Assembly: GCF_007625205.1 (NCBI RefSeq)
Contig: NZ_VMNI01000003.1
Location: 62,001-126,000, forward strand
Source of the DNA: Denitromonas ohlonensis
GTDB lineage: Bacteria; Pseudomonadota; Gammaproteobacteria; Burkholderiales; Rhodocyclaceae
Length of the DNA: 64,000 nucleotides
Direction of reading: 5' to 3'
In this document: positions 40,641 to 48,542 of the stretch, in pieces
How the letters are laid out: the number at the start of each line of letters is the position of its first letter
Position numbering within the stretch: the stretch's first letter is position 1
The notes under the pieces: model-generated
Database searches by the model: none
Seen by the model: the letters and a program-made list of their open reading frames with translations, nothing else
What the model was told of the DNA's origin: nothing
Made by a program: the position numbers and the translations under genes

Positions 40641-40763
40641 GTTGGCAGTCGCAGATCAAATCGAGGCTTCGGAAGCATGGTCGCTCCAGGGGCGCAAGGC
40701 GCCAGACATGGCATCACACCGCTCGGTGAGCGGCGGCGGGGTCACAACAGGAAGGGGTAGAGG

Positions 40764-40862
40764 TTAGCTGCGCGGGGCGCGCAGCAGCAGACCCAGACCG
40801 CAGAGCGCGGTATGGCAGGCGACCATCGAGACGATGGCGAAGCGGGTCTGTTGCGAAATCAT
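40764..40862 (-). CDS. leucine-rich leader peptide of leuA
   Basis: A 32-codon frame, ATG 40862 to TAA, starting MISQQTRF and ending LCGLGLLLRAPRS. Five leucine codons fall within eight, three of them consecutive (CTG CTG CTG), the classic sign of a translation-sensing leader. A promoter with consensus TTGACA lies just upstream. It precedes leuA by 216 bases and is followed by several stem-loops. No strong ribosome-binding site is seen because transcription would start within a few bases of the ATG. Confidence 0.7.
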   Translation of the reverse strand: MISQQTRFAIVSMVACHTALCGLGLLLRAPRS

Positions 40863-40869
40863 GAGTGCA

Positions 40870-40898
40870 AACTAACGGGCCGGGGCATTGACTGTCAA
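40870..40898 (-). promoter_or_regulatory. leuA leader promoter
   Basis: On the minus strand TTGACA (40893-40898), exactly 17 bases, then TTAGTT (40870-40875). The -35 is perfect and the -10 weak. Transcription would start close to the leader ATG at 40862. Confidence 0.6.
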
Positions 40899-40918
40899 CA
40901 CCCCGGCCGCAATCAGGC

Positions 40919-41254
40919 TTAAATCCCGTTGATACCGGGGTACCAGGCGTCGACCAAATCGCCAACGCGGTAGTCGGCCAACACCTTGGCGCCGGACAGC
41001 CACTGCTCGACGGCGGCGCGCTGCTCCGGGGTGACCGAGCCGCGACCGGCGCAGCACACGAAGCCGCTGTCGTCGCCACCGCCGTAAATCAAGCCGGCCG
41101 GGTCGATGGCTTCGTTGAAGAAAGCCTCATAAAAGGCATCCACCGACGCCTCGTCCGCTGTTTCGGGGAAGCTCAGATCGAGATCAAACCCCAGTTCCTT
41201 GAACTCTCCAACGCACAATTTCTTGCGCAGGCGAGCACTACGCCGCTTACTCAT
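40919..41254 (-). CDS. yggL: YggL family protein
   Basis: A 111-residue DUF469/YggL protein: basic start MSKRRSARLRKKLCVGEFKE, acidic FPETADEASVDAFYEAFFNEAI, and GRGSVTPEQRAAVEQWL. The E. coli member associates with the large ribosomal subunit. It is transcribed in the same direction as the MFS gene upstream but separated by a terminator. Confidence 0.9.
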   Translation of the reverse strand: MSKRRSARLRKKLCVGEFKELGFDLDLSFPETADEASVDAFYEAFFNEAIDPAGLIYGGGDDSGFVCCAGRGSVTPEQRAAVEQWLSGAKVLADYRVGDLVDAWYPGINGI

Positions 41255-41283
41255 TCGGACAAACTCCTGAATTACAAACTACG

Positions 41284-41303
41284 AAAAAACCGGCTCACGC
41301 CGG
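41284..41303 (-). terminator. terminator of the marR-MFS operon
   Basis: CCGGC/GCCGG stem (41290-41294 with 41299-41303) followed on the minus strand by six T residues. It overlaps the stop codon of the MFS gene. Confidence 0.75.
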
Positions 41304-42527
41304 CTGTGGCCGAGGCTCGATGCGCGGCTCGCGGATGGGCAGATTTGCCACCGCCGCCAATGCTGCCAAGGCGATGTCAGCGTACCACATCCACTGGTAG
41401 TCGCCGGTCTCGGTGATGGCGATACCGCCCAGCCAGGCACCGAGAAATCCGCCGACCTGGTGGCTCAGCAAGGTCATGCCGAACAAGGTGGCCAGATAAC
41501 GCGTACCAAAGAGCTTGCCCACCACGCCTGCCGTGGGCGGTACCGTGGCCAGCCAGGTAAAGCCGAGACCCGCGGCGAAGATATAGAAGGTCATCTCCGT
41601 TTTGGGCGCGACCAGATAGAGCGCCACCAGCGCAGCACGCGAGGCGTACATCCAGAACAGGATGTATTTGCTGCGATAGTGCTGGACGCACCAACCGGCG
41701 TAGAGACTGCCCGCGATATTGGCCAGCCCGATGATCGCCAGCGACCAGCTCGCCACCTGCGCAGGCAAGCCGCACAGGTCGACCTCGCCCGGCAGGTGAG
41801 TCACCAGAAACGCAATATGGAAACCGCAGGTAAAGAAACCGGCATGCACCAGCAGGTAGCTGCGATCGCGGAACGCATCGCTCAGGGTGGCGCGCATGCC
41901 CCGTTCGAGCGGCGGCGCCTCGGTCGCGCTCACGCTGGCTACTGGCGCCGGGCGCCCGCGAAGCAGCCGCGCCATTGGTAAGGCAGCGAGCGTGATCACG
42001 GCCAGTGAATACATCGCGCCCATCCAGCCGAACACGCCAATCAGCTTCTGCATCAGCGGCGCAAACACAAACTGCCCGAAGGAGCCGCCGGCATTGATCA
42101 CCCCGGAGGCCATGCCGCGGCGATGCGTCGGCAAGCGCTGCGACGCGGCGCCGATCAAGACCGAAAAGCTGCCGGCCCCCGAGCCGGCCGCCATCAGAAA
42201 GCCAATCGAAAAGACCATGCCGATGCTCGAATCCATCATCGGCGTCAGGGCCGCACCGGCTGCCATCAGGAGGATGCCCGCCGCCAGCGCCCGCCCCGGC
42301 CCATAGCGGTCGGCCACCGCGCCGGCCACCGGCTGGATCGCCCCCCACACGAACTGCGCCACCGCCATCGCAAAACTGATGGTGGTGATGCCGAGCCCGG
42401 TGGACGTGTTGATCGGCGACACGAACAGACCAAGCGTCTGCCGCCCGCCCATGGTGATCGCCAGCAAGCCCGCGGCCGCCAGCACCAGGCCCCATTGCCG
42501 CATGTCAGGATCGTCGCGCCAGCGCAT
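41295..42527 (-). CDS. MFS transporter of the marR operon
   Basis: A 410-residue major facilitator with about twelve membrane segments. The motif GAVADRYGPGRAL matches the loop-2/3 signature; the general pattern (FVSPINTSTGLGITTISFAMAVAQFVWG) recalls the oxalate/formate antiporter-like group. Start at ATG 42527, two bases after the marR stop, with GAGGA eight bases upstream. Substrate unknown; efflux is likely given the MarR partner. Confidence 0.85.
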   Translation of the reverse strand: MRWRDDPDMRQWGLVLAAAGLLAITMGGRQTLGLFVSPINTSTGLGITTISFAMAVAQFVWGAIQPVAGAVADRYGPGRALAAGILLMAAGAALTPMMDSSIGMVFSIGFLMAAGSGAGSFSVLIGAASQRLPTHRRGMASGVINAGGSFGQFVFAPLMQKLIGVFGWMGAMYSLAVITLAALPMARLLRGRPAPVASVSATEAPPLERGMRATLSDAFRDRSYLLVHAGFFTCGFHIAFLVTHLPGEVDLCGLPAQVASWSLAIIGLANIAGSLYAGWCVQHYRSKYILFWMYASRAALVALYLVAPKTEMTFYIFAAGLGFTWLATVPPTAGVVGKLFGTRYLATLFGMTLLSHQVGGFLGAWLGGIAITETGDYQWMWYADIALAALAAVANLPIREPRIEPRPQPA

Positions 42528-42529
42528 GC

Positions 42530-42976
42530 TCAGTTGTCCTCCGGCAAGGCCGGCTTCAAGCGCAGCAGCGCCGCGTCCAGATTCAGATTGAGTTCGGCCA
42601 CAAAGTCGCGGTCCATCACCGCCTCCAGTTCACCTTGCGCGCGCGCCCACACCTCACGGGCACGCGCACGCAATTCAACGCCCTCCGGGCTCAGCGCGAG
42701 CAAGCGCTGGCGGGCATCCGCGCCGGGGGTCTGAACAATCCATCCCGCCGCCACCAGCGGCTTGATCCCGCGGGTCAGCGTGGTGCGATCCATTTCCAGC
42801 TTCTCGGCCAGCACCTGCAGCGGCTGCGGCTCCAACTCAAGATGCGCGAGCAGCGAGTACTGGGTCAGGCGCAAGCCGACCGACCGCAGATACTGCTCAT
42901 AAAAAACCGTCACCCGACGGGTCAGACGGCGCAGGCGGGCGCCCGTGCAGGCCAGCGGCGGCAGCGACGTTTTCAC
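42530..42976 (-). CDS. MarR family transcriptional regulator
   Basis: A 148-residue winged-helix regulator: LTQYSLLAHLELEPQPLQVLAEKLEMDRTTLTRGIKPL (helix-turn-helix) followed by the wing QTPGADARQRLLALSPEG. It is first in a two-gene operon with an MFS permease, and a perfect palindrome lies 18 bases before its start, so autorepression relieved by a transported compound is likely. Confidence 0.9.
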   Translation of the reverse strand: MKTSLPPLACTGARLRRLTRRVTVFYEQYLRSVGLRLTQYSLLAHLELEPQPLQVLAEKLEMDRTTLTRGIKPLVAAGWIVQTPGADARQRLLALSPEGVELRARAREVWARAQGELEAVMDRDFVAELNLNLDAALLRLKPALPEDN

Positions 42977-42993
42977 GGTTGAGCTTTGAATAA

Positions 42994-43005
42994 GTGCATA
43001 TGCAC
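42994..43005. promoter_or_regulatory. MarR-type operator
   Basis: GTGCATATGCAC is a perfect 12-bp dyad with AT-rich flanks, 18 bases upstream of the marR start, where it would cover the promoter. Size and position fit a MarR dimer site. Confidence 0.6.
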
Positions 43006-43044
43006 CTTATAGCGCAAACTCGCCCGCCGGGGCGAGGACACTTT

Positions 43045-43590
43045 CTACGCGATGCCGCGCCAGGTGTCAGGTTCGACGCTGACACAGCCATGATCGCCAG
43101 ACACCGCCAGAATGCCGTCCTGCACCGTAATCTGCCAGGCCGTGGTGCGCACCAGCGACGCTGACAGCGCTTTGAGTTCGGGCTCGGGGAAAGCAATCAC
43201 CTCAAGCTTTCGCAAGCGCGCCAGCTCGCGCTGCGCGCCCTGCCACCACAGCAGCGACGACGCGCCGGCGTAGGGGTGAATCGTCACCCGATCGGCCCGC
43301 CCGGCGGCCTTGATGATCCGACGCGCGTCCGGCTGACCGACATCGATCCAACGCTCGATCCGCCCGTCCAGACTGGCCAGACACAGATCCGGCTCATCCG
43401 GATCGCACAGCGCGCTGGTCATCGACAGGCGCTCGTCGGCCTGGCGGGCGAAGGCCAGCACCCGCGACACCAGCCGCACATCGGTCTCGGAGGGGTGGCG
43501 CGCCAGGGTCAGCGCATGGTCGGCGTAATAATGACGATCCAGATCCGCGATCTGCAGCTGAAACTTGAAAACGGTGGATTTGAGTGCCAT
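43045..43590 (-). CDS. yaeQ: YaeQ family protein
   Basis: A 181-residue YaeQ protein with a PD-(D/E)xK nuclease-like fold: MALKSTVFKFQLQIADLDRHYYADHALTLARHPSE at the start, then DEPDLCLASLDGRIERWIDVGQPD and KAAGRADRVTIHPY. Start at ATG 43590; the 43 residues before it are not protein-like. The biological role is not firmly known. It is divergent from rhlE across 253 bases, in which I see no gene. Confidence 0.9.
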   Translation of the reverse strand: MALKSTVFKFQLQIADLDRHYYADHALTLARHPSETDVRLVSRVLAFARQADERLSMTSALCDPDEPDLCLASLDGRIERWIDVGQPDARRIIKAAGRADRVTIHPYAGASSLLWWQGAQRELARLRKLEVIAFPEPELKALSASLVRTTAWQITVQDGILAVSGDHGCVSVEPDTWRGIA

Positions 43591-43843
43591 GCCTGCGCCG
43601 CCCCGGGAAAAGGCGACATGGTACGCAGATGCGGCCGCAATGGAATGCCGCACTGCAAAATAATCCCCAACAGCAAGGCGATATCCGTTATCATCCGGCC
43701 TCCCGTACGCGTCGACCAATCAGCGTACCGGCCAGAATCATTCAACCGGGGCGAAGCGATACACGTTCGCACGCCCACTTCCCCCGCCAGCCTTGATTGG
43801 TGTCGCTCAACACAGCGACAGGCCGTCGCTGGAGCAGAACACA

Positions 43844-45238
43844 ATGCAATCCGAAAACACCTTTGCCGCCCTTGGGCTGGCAGAACCCCTCTTGCGCGCC
43901 CTCACCGACGCAGGCTACACCACCCCGACCCCGATTCAGACCAAAGGCATTCCGGCTGTATTGGCCGGTGGCGACTTGCTCGCCGCCGCCCAGACCGGCA
44001 CCGGCAAGACCGCCAGCTTCGCGCTGCCGATCCTGCACCGTCTGATGGAAACCGCCCAGCGCACCCGCACCGGTCGTCCGCGCGCCCTCATCCTGACCCC
44101 GACCCGCGAACTCGCGGCCCAGGTCGATGAGTCGGTCCGCACCTACGGCCAGCACCTGCCGCTGCGCTCCTTCGCCGTGTATGGCGGCGTCAGCGTGTTC
44201 GGCCAGAGCAAGGCCCTGCGCCGCCCGGTCGATATCCTGGTCGCGACACCGGGCCGTCTGCTCGACCACATCAGCCAGGGCAACCTGAGCCTGTCGGACA
44301 TCGAGATCCTGGTGCTGGACGAAGCCGACCGCATGCTCGACATGGGCTTCATCCGCGACATCCGCAAGATCATGGACAAGATGCCGGCCAAGCGTCAGAA
44401 CCTGCTGTTCTCGGCCACCTTCAACGACGACATCCGTGGCCTGGCCAACAGCCTGCTGACCAACCCGGTGAGCGTCGATGTGGCACCGCGCAACACCACC
44501 GCCGAGCGGGTCGACCAGTCGCTGATGATGGTCCCGCAAAGCGGCAAGCGTGATCTGCTGATCCACCTCATCCAGGAACAGCAATGGTTCCAGGTGCTGG
44601 TGTTCAGCCGCACCAAGCACGGCGCCGACCGCCTGTCCGAGCAACTGACCCGCGCCGGCATCCCGACCGCGGCCCTGCACGGCAACAAGGCGCAAAACGC
44701 CCGCACCCGCGCGCTGGACCAGTTCAAGCGCGGCAAGCTGCAAGTGCTGGTCGCCACCGACATCGCCGCCCGCGGCATCGACGTGGATTCGCTGCCGATG
44801 GTGGTGAACTTCGAACTGCCGAACGTGCCGGAAGACTATGTGCACCGCATCGGCCGCACCGGTCGTGCCGGCGCCGAAGGCAAGGCCGTATCGCTGGTCT
44901 GCCCGGACAACGAAATGAAGCAGCTGCGCGCCATCGAGCGGGTCATCAACGCCCCCATCGAGCGTATCGTCGTGGCCGGGTTCACAGTGGACGAAACCCG
45001 TGCATCCCGTCAGCGCCCCCCGCGTGATGCCAAGGCCCCGTCGCAGCGCAATGGTCATCGACACGGCCGCGCCAACCCGGACAGCCAGAACACTCGCAAC
45101 GCCGACGGCAAGCGCCCCGCCCACCCGCAACGCGCCCCGCGCGACGCGCAGGGTCAAGGCCGCGACAAGCCGGCCGGCCGCAGCCAGGGCGCCCCGGGCC
45201 GTGACGCCCGTCCGCGCCGCTTCGGCAACTCGGACTAA
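43844..45238 (+). CDS. rhlE: DEAD-box RNA helicase, RhlE type
   Basis: A 464-residue ATP-dependent RNA helicase. Motifs in order: Q motif ([14 protein letters not shown]...TPIQ), I AQTGTGKT, Ia PTRELA, Ib TPGRLLD, II DEAD, III SAT, IV region [16 protein letters not shown] and [12 protein letters not shown]. The last ~80 residues are a disordered Arg/Gln/Pro/Gly-rich tail that would aid RNA binding. Start at ATG 43844 with GGAG upstream. Confidence 0.93.
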   Translation: MQSENTFAALGLAEPLLRALTDAGYTTPTPIQTKGIPAVLAGGDLLAAAQTGTGKTASFALPILHRLMETAQRTRTGRPRALILTPTRELAAQVDESVRTYGQHLPLRSFAVYGGVSVFGQSKALRRPVDILVATPGRLLDHISQGNLSLSDIEILVLDEADRMLDMGFIRDIRKIMDKMPAKRQNLLFSATFNDDIRGLANSLLTNPVSVDVAPRNTTAERVDQSLMMVPQSGKRDLLIHLIQEQQWFQVLVFSRTKHGADRLSEQLTRAGIPTAALHGNKAQNARTRALDQFKRGKLQVLVATDIAARGIDVDSLPMVVNFELPNVPEDYVHRIGRTGRAGAEGKAVSLVCPDNEMKQLRAIERVINAPIERIVVAGFTVDETRASRQRPPRDAKAPSQRNGHRHGRANPDSQNTRNADGKRPAHPQRAPRDAQGQGRDKPAGRSQGAPGRDARPRRFGNSD

Positions 45239-45271
45239 GCGCCCGGCGGCGACACGCCGTCCGCCTCAAAT

Positions 45272-45301
45272 ACAAACGCCGGCCCTTGCGCCGGCGTTTG
45301 T
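45272..45301 (+). terminator. terminator after rhlE
   Basis: A 12-bp perfect stem (45272-45283 with 45290-45301) with a 6-base loop, followed by GTTTGCG. It lies 33 bases after the rhlE stop. Confidence 0.8.
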
Positions 45302-45332
45302 GTTTGCGCACGCATACCAAATGACATTCGCG

Positions 45333-45389
45333 CCATACGGCGGCGTATGTTCGCGTTATACTCCCCCGTAGATGCTGCAATGCACACAT
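45333..45389 (+). promoter_or_regulatory. CoA-transferase promoter region with two shared elements
   Basis: Inverted repeat CCATAC-N6-GTATGT (45333-45350), a -10-like TATACT (45357-45362) and an 18-base block (45372-45389) that matches 17 of 18 bases at 28827-28844. The inverted repeat covers the -35 position, which otherwise lacks a consensus, so activation by a bound protein is likely. Confidence 0.55.
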
Positions 45390-45408
45390 TTTCGGAGGGA
45401 GCCGTGAA

Positions 45409-46704
45409 ATGAATCATCTCGAGCACTACACGCAGAAAACCTGCACCGCCGCCGAGGCCATCGCTTTGGTCCGAGACGGCGACACCATCATCGTCCCGAC
45501 CGGCGTGGGCGAGCCGCCCGCGCTGCTCACCGCCTTGTCGGACCAGCGCCGGTCACTCAACGGCGTCGTGGTCAGCCAGATCCTGCCGCTGCGCAAATTT
45601 GATTATTTCGACGAAACCACGCTCGACCACGTTCGTCATAGCGCCTACTTTTTCGGCGGCGCGTCACGCCCCGGTGGGCAGGCCGGATGGATCGACTTTG
45701 TGCCGGCGTATTTCTCGGAACTGCCGCAGCTGATCGAACGCGGGCTGACCCCGTCCGACGTCGTCTTTTCGCTCGCCTCACCGATGGATGAGCACGGCTA
45801 CTTTTCGCTCGCGCTGGCGCCCGACTACACCATGGCCGCCATTAAAAAGGCGCGTGTGATCGTGCTGGAGGTGAATCCCAACGTGCCCTTCGCCTTCGGC
45901 GATTGCCATGTGCACATCTCGCAGGTCAGCGCCCTGGTCGAAAGCCAGGACGCGCTGCTGGAAGTCGGTCTGCCCGAGATCGGGCCGGTGCAGGAAGCCA
46001 TCGGCAAATATGTAGCGGACCTGATCGACGACGGTTCGACGCTGCAGATCGGCTACGGCGGCATCCCCGATGCGGTGGTGATGCAGCTCAAGCACAAGCG
46101 CGATCTGGGCATTCACACCGAAATGATCGGCGACGGCATTCTGACGCTGCTCGAAGCGGGCGCCGTCACCAACCGCAAAAAGACCTTCATGCCCGGCAAG
46201 ATGGTCGCCACCTTCGGACTCGGTTCGCAGAAGCTTTATCGCTTCATGCACCGCAACCCGGCGCTGGAGATGCACCCGGTCGAATTCACCAACGACCCCT
46301 ACATTGCGGCACGCAACGATCAGTTGGTCGCCATCAACGCCACCATGCAAATCGACATGCTCGGCCAGTGCGGCTCGGAGAGTCTGGGCAGCCTGCCCTA
46401 TTCAGGCACGGGCGGTCAGGTCGATTTCGTGCGCGCCGCCAATCGCTCGCGTGACGGCAAGGCCTTCATCGTGCTCCCCTCGACGGCCAAGGGCGGCAGC
46501 ATCTCGCGCATCGTGCCGACACTGACGCCGGGCACGCATGTCACCACCAGCAAGAATGACATCAACTATGTGGTGACCGAATACGGCGTGGCGCAACTGC
46601 GCGGCAAGAGCGCTCACCAACGCTGCGAAGCGCTGATCAACATTGCCCACCCGGACTTCCGGAGCGAGCTGCGCGACCAGGCCCGGGCGCTGAAACTGCG
46701 CTGA
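45409..46704 (+). CDS. acetyl-CoA hydrolase/transferase family protein
   Basis: A 431-residue class I-type CoA-transferase of the acetyl-CoA hydrolase / 4-hydroxybutyrate CoA-transferase group. The likely catalytic Glu is in GIHTEMIGDGILTL; GYGGIPDAV and the C-terminal VTEYGVAQLRGKS are family-typical. Substrates could be acetate, propionate or butyrate with their CoA esters. It is monocistronic, with GGAGGGAGCC before the ATG. Confidence 0.88.
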   Translation: MNHLEHYTQKTCTAAEAIALVRDGDTIIVPTGVGEPPALLTALSDQRRSLNGVVVSQILPLRKFDYFDETTLDHVRHSAYFFGGASRPGGQAGWIDFVPAYFSELPQLIERGLTPSDVVFSLASPMDEHGYFSLALAPDYTMAAIKKARVIVLEVNPNVPFAFGDCHVHISQVSALVESQDALLEVGLPEIGPVQEAIGKYVADLIDDGSTLQIGYGGIPDAVVMQLKHKRDLGIHTEMIGDGILTLLEAGAVTNRKKTFMPGKMVATFGLGSQKLYRFMHRNPALEMHPVEFTNDPYIAARNDQLVAINATMQIDMLGQCGSESLGSLPYSGTGGQVDFVRAANRSRDGKAFIVLPSTAKGGSISRIVPTLTPGTHVTTSKNDINYVVTEYGVAQLRGKSAHQRCEALINIAHPDFRSELRDQARALKLR

Positions 46705-46753
46705 GCCTCACACGGCCCACCCGCCATCGGCGGGAGGGCCGCGCAACAACCGA

Positions 46754-47197
46754 TCAGTCGCGCTTGGGCACCATGATCTCGGCTTCGCCGGTCAGCACCA
46801 CGGTCTCGCCCACCGTGCACACCGTGTCGAACAGCGCCTTGCGCTTTTCGGGGGTGAGCGACTTGACGGTCACCCGCGCCACCACGGTGTCGCCGATGCG
46901 CACCGGCGCCTTGAACTTCAGGGTCTGTGACAGATAGATGCAGCCCGGGCCCGGCAGACGGGTGCCGAACACGGTGGAGATGAAACTGGCCGACAGCATG
47001 CCGTGAGCGATCCGGCCGCCAAACATCGACGCTGCGGCCAGTTCCTCATTGAGATGCACCGGATTGGTGTCACCCGACACGCCGGCAAACAGCAGGATGT
47101 CCGCTTCGGTCACGGTATGACCATACGCGCCGCTCATGCCGACCGTCAGGTCTTCAAAGCGGTGCCCGTAGAATTCTTCAAAATTGGTCTCAGCCAT
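46754..47197 (-). CDS. MaoC-like (R)-specific enoyl-CoA hydratase
   Basis: A 147-residue hotdog-fold hydratase. The catalytic Asp-His pair is in FAGVSGDTNPVHLNEE, followed by GGRIAHGMLSASFIS. In this family the roles are (R)-3-hydroxyacyl-CoA formation for polyhydroxyalkanoate (PhaJ) or, as a stand-alone enzyme in organisms with PaaN in place of bifunctional PaaZ, oxepin-CoA hydrolysis. The paa transporter genes lie about 600 bases away, with hupB between. The two roles cannot be separated by eye. Confidence 0.85.
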   Translation of the reverse strand: MAETNFEEFYGHRFEDLTVGMSGAYGHTVTEADILLFAGVSGDTNPVHLNEELAAASMFGGRIAHGMLSASFISTVFGTRLPGPGCIYLSQTLKFKAPVRIGDTVVARVTVKSLTPEKRKALFDTVCTVGETVVLTGEAEIMVPKRD

Positions 47198-47276
47198 CGG
47201 TGTGCTCCCTGTGGGTTGTGATCTTCATGCCATGTGGTGCTGCGGCGGATCGACGCGGAACGCAAGACAAGAAAAA

Positions 47277-47294
47277 ACCCGGCCAAGGCCGGGT
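47277..47294 (-). terminator. hupB terminator
   Basis: An 8-bp perfect stem (47277-47284 with 47287-47294) followed on the minus strand by TTTTTTC. It lies 26 bases after the hupB stop. Confidence 0.85.
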
Positions 47295-47320
47295 CTTTCT
47301 GAACTGCGTAATCGCTGGGA

Positions 47321-47599
47321 TTACTTGCCGTTGACAGCGGCTTTCAGCGTCGCGCCAGCGGAGAACTTCGGCACGCTGGAGGCTGCGATCTTGATGGTCG
47401 CGCCGGTCTGCGGGTTACGGCCGGTACGGGCAGCGCGCTTCGACACTTCGAAGGAGCCGAAACCCGTGAACGCCACTTTGCCGCCCTTGGCGAGCTCTTC
47501 CGCAATAATGTCGAGCACAGCGGACACTGCACGGTCAGCTTGAGCGCGCGACACGTCCATACGGTCGGCCAGGGCTTCGACGAATTCACCTTTGTTCAT
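47321..47599 (-). CDS. hupB: DNA-binding protein HU
   Basis: A 92-residue HU/IHF-family nucleoid protein: MNKGEFVEALADRMDVSRAQADRAV, VAFTGFGSFEV and the DNA-intercalating arm RTGRNPQTGATIKI. It binds and bends DNA with little sequence preference. Confidence 0.95.
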   Translation of the reverse strand: MNKGEFVEALADRMDVSRAQADRAVSAVLDIIAEELAKGGKVAFTGFGSFEVSKRAARTGRNPQTGATIKIAASSVPKFSAGATLKAAVNGK

Positions 47600-47716
47600 G
47601 TTGATCCTCGGATAGGAGTGGAAGGGTTATTTCCTGCAGCCGATTCTAGCACCGAACATTCGAGCAATGCGTCGCCGGATGCAAGGATTGACGCGGATTC
47701 AGGGATTTGGGACGCA

Positions 47717-47745
47717 TATTTTTACGTGTTGTACGTGAACGTCAA
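47717..47745 (-). promoter_or_regulatory. hupB promoter
   Basis: On the minus strand TTGACG (47740-47745), 17 bases, then AAAATA (47717-47722), about 110 bases before the hupB start. The spacer contains an ACGT-rich inverted repeat (CACGTACAACACGT). Confidence 0.45.
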
Positions 47746-47786
47746 CCCGTGCATATCAATTATTTTTTTGCTGCTGCGCTGCAGCA

Positions 47787-48542
47787 TCATTCACCGGTCA
47801 CCGCCAGTCGGTCCTGATGCTTGCCACCGAGCCCCAGATAGGCCTCGATTACACGCGGGTCGTCAGCCAGTTGCCGGGCCGGCCCGCTCATCGCCACCTC
47901 CCCGGTTTCGAGCACATAAGCCTCGTCCGCCACTTGCAGTGCAGCACGTGCATTTTGTTCGACCAGCAGGATGGAAACACCCCGTTTTCGCAGTTCACCG
48001 ATGATCCGGAAGATCTCCCGGACAATGAGCGGTGCCAATCCGAGGCTGGGTTCGTCGAGCATCAGCAGCTTGGGCCGGGCCATCAAGGCGCGGCCGACCG
48101 CCAGCATCTGGCGCTCGCCCCCCGACAGCGTTCCCGCCATCTGGCTGCGCCGCTCCTTGAGCCGCGGGAACAGCGCATACACCTCTTCCATGGTCCCGGC
48201 ATGGTCACGCAGCCCCATGCGATAGCGCTGGAAGGCGCCGAGCACAAGGTTGTCCTCGACACTCATTTCGCCGAACAACTCGCGCTTTTCGGGCACGAGG
48301 TTCATCCCGCGCGAGACCATGCGCTCGACTTCCGGGACGCGCTCCACCGAACCATCAAAGCTGATCTCGCCACGCGACGGCAGCACGCCCATGATGGCCG
48401 ACAGCAGCGTGGTCTTGCCCGCGCCATTGGGCCCGATCACGGTCACGATCTGCCCCTCGCCCACGGTCAGGTTGGCGTTGTGCAGCGCCTCGACCTTGCC
48501 GTAGGACACGCACAGATCCTTCACCTCCAGAATATTTGCCAT
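47787..48542 (-). CDS. livF: branched-chain-type ABC transporter ATPase LivF
   Basis: A 251-residue ABC ATPase. Walker [11 protein letters not shown]-loop region LVPEKRELF, signature [15 protein letters not shown], Walker [14 protein letters not shown] and the LivF-specific VEQNARAAL. The ATG overlaps the stop of the LivM-LivG gene (TGATG). It is the last gene of the long paa-linked cluster. Confidence 0.9.
   Translation of the reverse strand: MANILEVKDLCVSYGKVEALHNANLTVGEGQIVTVIGPNGAGKTTLLSAIMGVLPSRGEISFDGSVERVPEVERMVSRGMNLVPEKRELFGEMSVEDNLVLGAFQRYRMGLRDHAGTMEEVYALFPRLKERRSQMAGTLSGGERQMLAVGRALMARPKLLMLDEPSLGLAPLIVREIFRIIGELRKRGVSILLVEQNARAALQVADEAYVLETGEVAMSGPARQLADDPRVIEAYLGLGGKHQDRLAVTGE

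Noticed and set aside
47769-47786. Hairpin directly after livF as a terminator
   Set aside because: On the livF strand the stem is followed by A residues, not U, so it does not fit an intrinsic terminator for that gene.
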